Under the pieces are notes generated by a model. The model was not told the origin of the DNA. It was given only the letters and a program-made list of their open reading frames with translations, and did not search any database. The translations under genes were made by a program, and so were the position numbers. Of a DNA stretch of 24,084 bases, positions 16,855-24,084 are shown piece by piece. Source of the stretch: Kiritimatiellota bacterium (lineage in GTDB: Bacteria > Verrucomicrobiota > Lentisphaeria > Victivallales > JAADHT01); NCBI GenBank assembly GCA_013151705.1, contig JAADHT010000177.1:1-24084 (forward strand). Reading direction: 5' to 3'. Within the stretch, counting starts at the first letter, position 1, and every line of letters starts with the position of its first letter.

Positions 16855-17823
16855 TTATTTAGGTTTCGCGGTTATGCTGATCAGACGGCACCCCGTCAGA
16901 TAGCCGTGAAGCGAGCGCTTGGATGGATTCAACAGCACGAACAGGGGCATCAAAGGCCATAGAAGAATGGATGCCAGAACGAACGCGTACGCCCTCAATG
17001 GAAAAGCCTCTCCGTCATGCCCCTTCACTATGAATATGCCCCAGTAACGCATTCCGCACGTTTGAGCGTAAAGCCCCATTGCTATTCCGTAATAGAGCAG
17101 CACCACGGCCGAGAACACGGCGAAGAAGGTCAAAAACAATCGATTCAACCGTTCGATCTGCGTTTTTGATGGTACGAAGCGAGGCGGCGGTGGAGGTGGC
17201 TCCGCTATCCGCGCTTGCTCTTCATCGGTGGATTTGGACTCATCCTCGACCGCCTTTTCCTCCTCGTTTTTCGTTTTTTTGGCGGCCGCGGCTTCTTCCG
17301 CGGCTTCGGCATCCGCGGCATCGGCGTCAACATCGCCTCCGGCGGACAAACCGGCCGCTATTTCCGATTTGGTGTCGAAAGAGAATTCTCCGAAAGCGAA
17401 AGTCCCGGCTATAAGGTTCATAATGACGAAAAGAACGATGGCGAAAAGAGTCAGTATGACGGCGTCGACGAGAAAGGAGTTCACGCGTCTGGATAAAGTG
17501 GCCGGATTCGGAACATACCTGTTTTTAAATGACGTCGAGACTTCGTTATGCTCCGCCTCCAGCTCGTCTTTTTCTTTTTTCGGAGGCAGGAAGGCTTTGA
17601 GCAATTTACCAGCGAAACCGGTTTCCTGCTGCTGAAGCTCCTCCTGTCCCTCGAAGGCTTCGGCCAGAAAATCCAAGTCTCCGGCGAGACTGTATCTTTT
17701 CATAAGGGAGTTGCGCACTTTCGTGTCTTTGAAGACGCGTCCGTGCTCAACCCATTTTTTCAACGTTTCCGGATCGATCGGACCGTACTCTTTGCCCTCC
17801 TCTCCCAAAATCATATATGTCAT
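16855..17823 (-). CDS. GYF_2 and RDD domain membrane protein
   Basis: This is a 322-residue inner-membrane protein. Residues 1-50 form a GYF_2-type domain (EYGPIDPETLKKWVEHGRV at 12-30), found at the N-terminus of many membrane proteins. The RDD domain starts at about 107 with LSRRVNSFLVDAVIL, including the arginines at 112-113 and D120, and has three membrane segments at about 118-139, 230-250 and 278-297. Between the first and second segments lies a 70-residue insertion (150-220) rich in alanine, glutamate and lysine and ending in a run of six prolines. Start ATG 17821-17823 has GGGAGAG upstream; the longer frame from 17883 is encoded by repeat copy B. Function is unknown; RDD proteins are sometimes transport-related. 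Confidence 0.85.
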   Translation of the reverse strand: MTYMILGEEGKEYGPIDPETLKKWVEHGRVFKDTKVRNSLMKRYSLAGDLDFLAEAFEGQEELQQQETGFAGKLLKAFLPPKKEKDELEAEHNEVSTSFKNRYVPNPATLSRRVNSFLVDAVILTLFAIVLFVIMNLIAGTFAFGEFSFDTKSEIAAGLSAGGDVDADAADAEAAEEAAAAKKTKNEEEKAVEDESKSTDEEQARIAEPPPPPPRFVPSKTQIERLNRLFLTFFAVFSAVVLLYYGIAMGLYAQTCGMRYWGIFIVKGHDGEAFPLRAYAFVLASILLWPLMPLFVLLNPSKRSLHGYLTGCRLISITAKPK

Positions 17824-17844
17824 AATAGCACTCTCCCTATATCT

Positions 17845-18042
17845 CCTAAAAGCTCGAATATCGAAATCAGAAGCACGAAACAAATTAGAAACTCGAATGA
17901 GTCAAATTCCAAACTTCTCGGGACAAATACTCAGAAAACGCGTGGGAATTCCGATTTTGAACATTTTGATTTTATCCCGCTTCGCGGTTCCGTCGCCACG
18001 CTCGAGTAGGTTTCGAGTTTCGATATTCTTATTTTTAGAGGC
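17845..18042. repeat. Inverted-repeat element, MITE-like, between the RDD gene and guaB
   Basis: The left end (copy B, core 17853-17883) carries the 31-base motif of repeat copy A in the same orientation. The right end (copy C, 18011-18042) carries a related, shorter version in inverted orientation (TTTCGAGTTTCGATATTC then TTTTTAGAGGC). About 130 bases lie between them, with further similar fragments such as GAAACTCGAATGAG near 17889. No protein of size is encoded. The structure resembles a miniature inverted-repeat element or REP-type unit. Target-site duplications are not clear. Confidence 0.6.
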
Positions 18043-18083
18043 ACGCCATAGGCGCATGGCTGCGAGACCTTTTCGAACAGGGT

Positions 18084-19580
18084 CTATTTAGTATAGTTTG
18101 GCGCGTCCTTGGTCATTGTGACATCATGCGGATGCGCCTCTTTGAGGCCGGCTCCGGTAATTCTCACGAACCGCGCCTTTTCCTGCATATCCGCGATCCT
18201 TTTGGCTCCGCAGTAGCCGAGCGAGTACCTGAGACCGCCAATGTATTGATGTACGACGTCGGCGACCTCTCCGCGGTAGAGCACCATCCCCTCGATACCC
18301 TGGGGAACAAGTTTGCTCTCTTTATCCACATCCTCCTGTCCGTATCGCTCGCGGCTTCCCTTTCCGGTTTTCATCGCCGAGACGCTGCCCATTCCGCGGT
18401 AGACCACGTACATTTTGCCTTGGTGAAGGACCTTCTCGCCGGGGCTCTCCTTCGTTCCGGCGAGCGCCGAGCCCATCATTACCGACGATGCTCCCATAGC
18501 CAACGCTTTGGCTATATCTCCGGATTGTTTGACTCCCCCGTCGGCGATGACCGGAACTTTCGGCCCCACCGCTTTGTGAACCTCGTAGATTGCCGTCAAC
18601 TGTGGAACCCCGACTCCCGCCACGACCCGGGTCGTGCATATCGAACCGGGGCCAATGCCGACTTTCACCGCGTCGGCTCCCGCTTTGACAAGCGCTTTCG
18701 CTCCTTCGGCGGTGGCAATGTTGCCGGCTATCACGTCGATTCGGGTTCCATTTTCTTTTTTCATTGCCGCGACCGTCTCTATTACGCCTTTCGAATGACC
18801 ATGCGCCGTGTCGATCACTACGGCGTCCACGCCGGCGTCGATCAACGCTTTGGCTCTTTCGTCGTCGTACGGCCCGATTGCCGCCGCGACCCGCAACTGG
18901 TGATGCTCGTCTCGATTGTAGTCGGGTTCGACGTTTTCTATCAGTGTTTTCACGTCTTGAAAACTGTACAGCCCGACCAAGCGCCCCCGCTTATCCACCA
19001 AGGGGAGTTTACCTATCTTGTGTTCCACCATTATTTTGAATGCTTCAATCAGTTGGGTCGATTCCGGAGCGGTGATGAGACTCGACGTCATAATGTCCTT
19101 CAACCGCATATTGTAGTCTGTCAGAAATTTAATGTCCCGAGCTGTGACTATTCCGGAGAGAGCGTTATTCGAATCCAAAATGGGGAAACCCGAGAACGAG
19201 TACTGTTTGAGCTCTTTTTCCGAGAGCATATCCGTGACGGTTTGTGTTTCGAGAAAGGTGACGGGTGTTTTGATCAAGCCGTTCAGATAGTTTTTAACGT
19301 TGCGCACCTCATCGGCTTGTCTGGATATGGAGAGATTCTTGTGGATGACTCCGATACCTCCGAGTCTGGCCATGGAGATGGCCATCGCGCTTTCAGTTAC
19401 CGTGTCCATCGCGGCGCTTACGAACGGAATATTGAGTTTGATGTTTTTCGAAAGAGAGCTGGAGACAACCGTCTCTCCCGGAAGCAGATCGGAATAAAGA
19501 GTCAAAAGCGACACGTCGTCGAAAGTCAAACCCTCGTGAGGAAAAGTCTTCATGAAATCGTCTAAATATTTGTTGCCCAT
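18084..19580 (-). CDS. guaB: Inosine-5'-monophosphate dehydrogenase
   Basis: This enzyme oxidises IMP to XMP with NAD+, the committed step of guanine nucleotide synthesis. It is 498 residues, a normal length. Seen are the N-terminal barrel start (LTFDDVSLLTLYSDLLP), a CBS domain pair at about 105-215, the catalytic cysteine C315 in GPGSICTTR, the glycine-rich strand VIADGGVKQSGDIAKAL (344-360), the mobile-flap region GSRERYGQ (408-415) with the R412-Y413 pair, and the typical C-terminus with GGLRYSLGYCGA. GGAG lies eight bases before the ATG. It is a single gene, followed by the repeat element. Confidence 0.97.
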   Translation of the reverse strand: MGNKYLDDFMKTFPHEGLTFDDVSLLTLYSDLLPGETVVSSSLSKNIKLNIPFVSAAMDTVTESAMAISMARLGGIGVIHKNLSISRQADEVRNVKNYLNGLIKTPVTFLETQTVTDMLSEKELKQYSFSGFPILDSNNALSGIVTARDIKFLTDYNMRLKDIMTSSLITAPESTQLIEAFKIMVEHKIGKLPLVDKRGRLVGLYSFQDVKTLIENVEPDYNRDEHHQLRVAAAIGPYDDERAKALIDAGVDAVVIDTAHGHSKGVIETVAAMKKENGTRIDVIAGNIATAEGAKALVKAGADAVKVGIGPGSICTTRVVAGVGVPQLTAIYEVHKAVGPKVPVIADGGVKQSGDIAKALAMGASSVMMGSALAGTKESPGEKVLHQGKMYVVYRGMGSVSAMKTGKGSRERYGQEDVDKESKLVPQGIEGMVLYRGEVADVVHQYIGGLRYSLGYCGAKRIADMQEKARFVRITGAGLKEAHPHDVTMTKDAPNYTK

Positions 19581-20038
19581 CTAAAGGTCTCCGTGGAAAA
19601 AGCGGCACCGCCTCTTGGAAATTCAAGAATCGCGACATATCAATTCATCCGTCGCAATCCGAAGGGCGACAACCCCTTATGGCGACATGCGAATTTTTCA
19701 AAGTGGATACGACGCGCCGGCGTCGGAGTCTCAGCGTCGGGGTCGTTTCATCGAGAGAACGACATTCGTAATGAGAATAGCATGTGTTGTTTTGAAAATC
19801 AAGCGCTGTTTTTCAGGATGAAAGGCTAAATTTCTCTGTTTTTTCGGAATGGGTTATTCGTGATTCGCAGGGCGGAGCGTCCCTGTCCGCCTATCTTGGT
19901 AATTCGTGAGGGTTCCCCAGCCGACCTCGCGTCGGTCGAGTGAACGCTTGTCCCGCTTGCCGTAAAGTGGGGGGAATCCATTTTTCATCTTACCGGCCCA
20001 TATATCACCACAACTCCCATTTGCCCTCCCCCGCTGAT
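19581..20038. other. Intergenic region upstream of guaB with REP-like hairpins
   Basis: About 460 bases lie between the guaB start and the end of the giant TPR gene. A minus-strand frame (19854-20072) overlaps the TPR gene end and has repeat-like residue content (NYQDRRTGTLRPANHE), so I do not call it a gene. GCGTCGGAGTC (19720-19730) is repeated three bases later as GCGTCGGGGTC (19734-19744). The hairpins are listed separately. The guaB promoter should lie here but no consensus pair is clear. Confidence 0.45.
19868..19935. repeat. REP-like cluster of hairpins
   Basis: Two overlapping stems share the same bases: CAGGG (19868-19872) with CCCTG (19881-19885), and GGCGGA (19871-19876) with TCCGCC (19886-19891). 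A further stem is CCGAC (19921-19925), loop CTCGC, GTCGG (19931-19935). The word ATTCGTGA occurs on either side of the first unit. The arrangement is like extragenic palindromic repeats seen in many bacteria. It may also act on the mRNA end of the TPR gene. Confidence 0.45.
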
Positions 20039-23000
20039 TCAGCGTAAAGACTTCTTCGCCGCCGCCAGCCATTTTTTGTAGCGTTTTTTCGCTTTTCTAT
20101 GAGGTTTGAACATTGTGAAATGTCCCGGCCAGCCGTGTATCGCGCTTTTCGCTTCGGACAACGTCTCCTCAGATGGCTCCTCGGCGAACGCCCGCATAGC
20201 TTTCGCCAAGGTGAGAAAGCTTTTTGCGTAGTCGTTTATTTCGTCCATATTGGAGTCGAACGCGAAAGTGGCGTCGAGCGCGTCGCAAGTCTCCCATTCC
20301 TCGGCTATGGCAAACAAATAATACCCCTCGGCCGCGAAAGACACGGTTGGCTGGTCGTGCGGTATTCTCTCGAGCGCCTCTAATACGAGAGCGCGCGCCT
20401 CGTCGAATTCCTCGATACCGTGCAGAGACCCGAGGCGTGAGCACAATAAATAAAAATTGACGTATTTGCGATGTTTCCAGTCATCCGTCCAATCAACGCA
20501 TTTCGCGAATTTCGCGGAATAGTCGTAATGCGCCGCCATGGCGCGCCAAGTCCGTTCGTCGCCGCGCAGGAATTCAACGTGTTTCCTGATGAACAACGCC
20601 AGCTGCCAATGAAGAACAAGCTGGTGTCGGTTCTCAATCACGTATCCCAGCAACTCGGTGTCCGGCGGATCCATTTTCAAAGCTTGTCCGCATAGGCGAT
20701 GCAGTGAGAATCCCGGGATTTCAGCGGATCTGTTGTTGTCGTTTTCGGATATGAAATAGATATTCGCCATATCCAACGCGAGACTCGGACGATACCGCTC
20801 TTTTAAAAGCTTCCGCAACTGCTTGAAGTATTTTCTCCGTTTGGAGGACTTTTCCGGCAGATTGTTCCAAAGAAAAACGAAAAGATTCGCTCTGCCGTCG
20901 AACTCGAAATCCGCCACTTTGGCGAGCCACTTCTCCAATTCCCTCCATTGGCGCGTCATACAGGCTCCAAGCGCCAATCGATAAATGACGTATGGAGAGG
21001 ACAGCGCCGGATTGGACTCGATAGCCGCTTCCAACTCCTCGCACGCCTCCTTGAAATATTTGCCGTTGTCGGTCATGCTGTCGAACACGCCGCATAGAGC
21101 GGGCGCGAAATTCGGATGTGTTCTCAAAATTTTCCGATAAATCCGTTCCGATTTCTCCAGGTTTTCCGGATCCTCTTGGTGATTTTCAAGAAATTCCGCA
21201 TATTTGACACCGGTTTCCGGAACATCCGGATATCGTTCGAAAATGTCGCTCAAATGCTTTTCCGCCTCCTTGAATTTTTCGTCTTCCACGTACCAGTCCG
21301 CTAGAATTGTGTTGTAGTGGACGGTGTCGCGGGAATTCTCTATTATTCCAAGAAGTTTGCCGTAACCTTTTTCATTTTCTCCCTGATATCTTAGAATTCT
21401 CGCTTGCTCGAATTCAAAGGCGGTCGCGTCCAGGCAGATGCCGGCGGCCTCCTCGGCGAGTTTCAGAGCGTCGTCGAGTCGATGCTGTCGTATCAGCACC
21501 CAAATTCGTTTAGAGTAGACGTTCTCGTCGCGGGGAGCCAGCTCCAACGCCTTGTCTAGATGTATCAGCGCCTTGTCCAGCTCGGAAACCGCGATCATCG
21601 CGTCGGTCGCCGCGAGATACGCGGAAATCTCCCAAGGAAATTTCTCCAAAATATCTTCCGCGAGTTCCGCGGCCTCCTCCAAGTCGTTGTCGTGGAGCAA
21701 TAGTTGCAGTTTGGTGTTCAACGGCTCCATTGATCCGGGAGAGCGTTTGATCGTCTCATCGAGCACTTTCATCGCCTCCGGCTTTTTAGCCGCGGATATC
21801 AGATACTCGGCTAGAGCGACAACGGCGTTCATGTCGGACGGAGCGAGATCGACGGCTTCGCGGTATTCCGCCTCGGCCTCCTCGTTCCGGTAGAGCTGGT
21901 TCAACAAAAACGCCTTGTAGCAGCGCACTTGCGTATAGAGCGGTCGGAGCTTCAATACTTCCTCGAGAATCTCCAACGCTTTTTGGAACTCGCCTCGCAC
22001 GGCTAAAGCGATGGATTTCCTGTATTGGAATACTTGATCGTACGGGAATTTGGCGATGGCCTCGTCGATTAGGGATTCCGCCTTCTCCCCATCGCTCATG
22101 GCGATCAACTCTACCCATACCTGGACTATGTCCGGACGGTGTTCTTTGATGTCGAGAAGTATCAGCTCGACGTATTCGCTCGATAGTATCGTTTCGGCCA
22201 AATGCACCACTCCGGACACGCAACCGTCATTTATCACCTGTTTTTCGATCAATGAGGTTATTGTGTTGAAGAGCTCTAGCCTATCCTCTTCCGAATCCGG
22301 AGCGCACAGAGTTAGCTGGTGGTAGACGTAGAGGTAGTTCACGTCTATTTCCAAGGCTTTCACGTATTCGTTTTCCGCGCCCTCCTCGTTGTTCCTGGCC
22401 AAGGCGATGTCCGCCGCGAGACAATGGGTTTGCGGAGCGGGTGCCGCGAGTTCCGCGGCTTTCAAATGATATTTCTCCGCTTCCTCGATGTTTCCGAGAG
22501 AGAGATGGTGGAAGGCTAGTTCCCGCAGCCAACACGTGTCGTACGGGTCCAGTTCCACTATGCGCTCGGCGACGCGTCTGAATATTTCCGGCTGCGGATC
22601 TTTCGCTGTCGAGGCTATCGTCGCGAGTTTCGCGATGTTCGATTCTGTGGATGGCTCGGCGAGAAGCTTCTCGAAAAATTCCGCCGAATGATCGTCTCTG
22701 GCCCGAAAGACCACGTAGAGCGAGAAGGCTTGTTCGTTTTCCGGAAATTCCGCCACTTCCCTCTCGTAGATTTCCACCGCGTCGCGCCATCTTCCAGATT
22801 CCGTGAGAAGGTCGCCCAAAGTCATTCTGTAGGCCGTGGCGGAAATGAACTTTTCCAGATCGTTCACCAAGGCTATCGATTTTTCGACGTCTATGTTGGC
22901 GTGGATGCGAGCGAAGTGGATTTTAGCGTCATGGTTCTCGTCGAAACGGTGGTATTGCGAGCGAAGCGTCTCCAACGCCTCGTCGATTTTGTTCATCGCC

Positions 23001-24084
23001 GACAACGCGTCGGCGAGAGTCACCGCCGGGAGAGCCGTTTTGCCGCCGAGTCGCCTCACTCTGGAGCGTATCGCTTCGAGCGCCTCGTCCTCCCGATGGT
23101 TGTCGCGGGCGAAGTCGAACCATTCCTGCCAGAAATGCTCGTGGTACTCCTCCAAAAACGCCGCCGCGCGATAGGCCAGAAACGCCTCGTCCACCCGCGC
23201 CGGATTCAATGCCAGTATATGAGCGAGCACGTGCAGGCACATTCCCGAATACGGCGTGTGCCGGACGGCCTTCAACGCTATCCTCTCCGCCCGCGCCAGC
23301 TCCCGCGAATCCATCGTCAGGGTGTTCGCGAATTCCTGGAGAAACATCGGGTGCGGAGATTTCGCCCCGTCGCAGATCTCCTCCAGAACCCGCCAGCGTT
23401 CAGCCGACTGCTCGTTGAAGTTGAGCGACGACACGTAATGCCATCGGGCCAGTTCGTTTTTCGGGTTCTTTTCAAGCGACTCCCTGAAAAGCCTCAACCT
23501 CTCGCCGGAGGCCATGCGATATTCGCAGAGACGAATCCTCGCCGGTAGAGCGGCCGGATGCTCCGGAGGAATCTCATCCGCGAGTTTCGCGGCCGCCTCC
23601 AAATCATGCTTTTTCAACGCCGCTTCCAAAGCCACCAGACGGTTGTATCCCTCCTCATCCCGAAGCGACATTCCGGAGAGGCCGCCGGCTTTCGAAGCCG
23701 GGGCGAAAACCACGCACATCGGACCGCCGAGCGCCTGCTCCTTCAACATTTCCTCGGCGAGCATTCCGTTGACCACCGGACTGCCCGGCTCCCGAATCAG
23801 AAGCTCGCCGGCCAGTTCGTCCAACCCGATGACGGCTTGGCAGTGCTTGTAGTCCACCCCCTCCGTGTAGAGCGCGAATGGAAAACCGGCGCTCAAAAGA
23901 TTTCGCGCGTCGTCGAAATTGAATGTGAACGGACGGTGTGTCCATCCCTTGGCATTGGCCCATGCGAAAATCTTCTCGTTCGGGGTTCCGTTCGCGCAAA
24001 CCTTCTCCGCCAGCTCGTCGTGGTCGAGATCCTCACCGAAATACGCGGCGATCGACGCGAGCGTCGCGGGCACGCATGTGTTTT
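20039..24084 (-). CDS. C39-like peptidase domain fused to a very long TPR array (start beyond the window)
   Basis: The frame runs off the right edge. The last codons read NTCVPATLASIAAYFG, the motif around the nucleophile cysteine of C39-type cysteine peptidases (cysteine codon at 24074-24076), so the GTG at 24073 is not the true start. A histidine follows in DYKHCQAVIGLDE, in the place of the catalytic His. The third triad position reads IREPGSP, where an aspartate is usual, so activity is uncertain. After about 130 residues comes an alpha-helical part of roughly 1,200 residues of TPR-like repeats (for example LPRIRLCEYRMASGERLRLF-type helices, then EPLNTKLQLLLHDNDLEEAA and YRKILRTHPNFAPALCGVF). 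No membrane segment appears in the visible part. Such a protein could be a scaffold with a peptidase or peptide-binding head. The substrate is unknown. Confidence 0.85.
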   Translation of the reverse strand, partial: NTCVPATLASIAAYFGEDLDHDELAEKVCANGTPNEKIFAWANAKGWTHRPFTFNFDDARNLLSAGFPFALYTEGVDYKHCQAVIGLDELAGELLIREPGSPVVNGMLAEEMLKEQALGGPMCVVFAPASKAGGLSGMSLRDEEGYNRLVALEAALKKHDLEAAAKLADEIPPEHPAALPARIRLCEYRMASGERLRLFRESLEKNPKNELARWHYVSSLNFNEQSAERWRVLEEICDGAKSPHPMFLQEFANTLTMDSRELARAERIALKAVRHTPYSGMCLHVLAHILALNPARVDEAFLAYRAAAFLEEYHEHFWQEWFDFARDNHREDEALEAIRSRVRRLGGKTALPAVTLADALSAMNKIDEALETLRSQYHRFDENHDAKIHFARIHANIDVEKSIALVNDLEKFISATAYRMTLGDLLTESGRWRDAVEIYEREVAEFPENEQAFSLYVVFRARDDHSAEFFEKLLAEPSTESNIAKLATIASTAKDPQPEIFRRVAERIVELDPYDTCWLRELAFHHLSLGNIEEAEKYHLKAAELAAPAPQTHCLAADIALARNNEEGAENEYVKALEIDVNYLYVYHQLTLCAPDSEEDRLELFNTITSLIEKQVINDGCVSGVVHLAETILSSEYVELILLDIKEHRPDIVQVWVELIAMSDGEKAESLIDEAIAKFPYDQVFQYRKSIALAVRGEFQKALEILEEVLKLRPLYTQVRCYKAFLLNQLYRNEEAEAEYREAVDLAPSDMNAVVALAEYLISAAKKPEAMKVLDETIKRSPGSMEPLNTKLQLLLHDNDLEEAAELAEDILEKFPWEISAYLAATDAMIAVSELDKALIHLDKALELAPRDENVYSKRIWVLIRQHRLDDALKLAEEAAGICLDATAFEFEQARILRYQGENEKGYGKLLGIIENSRDTVHYNTILADWYVEDEKFKEAEKHLSDIFERYPDVPETGVKYAEFLENHQEDPENLEKSERIYRKILRTHPNFAPALCGVFDSMTDNGKYFKEACEELEAAIESNPALSSPYVIYRLALGACMTRQWRELEKWLAKVADFEFDGRANLFVFLWNNLPEKSSKRRKYFKQLRKLLKERYRPSLALDMANIYFISENDNNRSAEIPGFSLHRLCGQALKMDPPDTELLGYVIENRHQLVLHWQLALFIRKHVEFLRGDERTWRAMAAHYDYSAKFAKCVDWTDDWKHRKYVNFYLLCSRLGSLHGIEEFDEARALVLEALERIPHDQPTVSFAAEGYYLFAIAEEWETCDALDATFAFDSNMDEINDYAKSFLTLAKAMRAFAEEPSEETLSEAKSAIHGWPGHFTMFKPHRKAKKRYKKWLAAAKKSLR

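Noticed and set aside
18126..19565. Plus-strand open frame of 479 codons opposite guaB
   Set aside because: It mirrors guaB codon by codon, has no ribosome binding site, and its reading is rich in R, H and F without any domain. guaB is unmistakable on the other strand.
19854..20072. Minus-strand frame upstream of guaB
   Set aside because: It overlaps the end of the TPR gene and runs through the palindromic repeats. The reading looks repeat-derived and has no clear ribosome binding site.
1..24084. CRISPR array, tRNA, rRNA, transposase or toxin-antitoxin genes
   Set aside because: I looked for regularly spaced repeats, clover-leaf patterns and familiar mobile-element motifs and found none that hold up.

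Overview
The window looks like ordinary chromosomal DNA of roughly 50% GC from a Gram-negative bacterium. The gene content fits the PVC group (Lentisphaerae, Kiritimatiellae or Verrucomicrobia-like). The hints are an oversized signal peptidase I, an HU/IHF-type protein, a membrane-anchored formylglycine-generating-enzyme-like protein, a GYF_2/RDD membrane protein and very large TPR proteins. This placement is inference from gene types; no marker in the window fixes it.

Layout. Positions 1-340 hold a possible gene fragment running off the left edge and two GC-rich hairpins. Positions 343-2627 hold a small zinc-ribbon gene (minus), an apparently frameshifted small gene (plus, 750-1034), and a minus-strand run of a small exported protein, a small unknown protein and a DUF58/von Willebrand-like protein. 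recO (plus) and lepB (minus) follow, then a plus-strand stretch with an HU-type gene, hisS, a membrane-anchored FGE-like gene only 4 bases after hisS, and a DUF362/ferredoxin gene. From 10432 to the right edge all genes are on the minus strand: a RecC-like exonuclease subunit, uvrB, a headless Gfo/Idh/MocA remnant, a GYF_2/RDD membrane protein, guaB, and a giant protein with an N-terminal C39-like peptidase domain and more than a thousand residues of TPR repeats, whose start lies outside the window.

How the genes relate. Three genes act in DNA repair (recO, recC-like, uvrB), but they are separate transcription units, and no recB or recD lies nearby. hisS and guaB are housekeeping genes. lepB, the DUF58 gene, the RDD gene and the FGE-like gene concern the envelope. 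No CRISPR array, tRNA, rRNA, transposase, prophage or toxin-antitoxin module was seen.

The less ordinary signals are the C39-TPR fusion at the right edge, a small inverted-repeat family (about 31 bases conserved, ending in TTTTAGAGGC) placed against the ribosome binding sites of uvrB and the RDD gene and downstream of guaB, two gene remnants, REP-like hairpins upstream of guaB, and a repeated near-palindrome CGCGANNTTCGCG inside coding regions. I do not see a clearly new multi-gene system.
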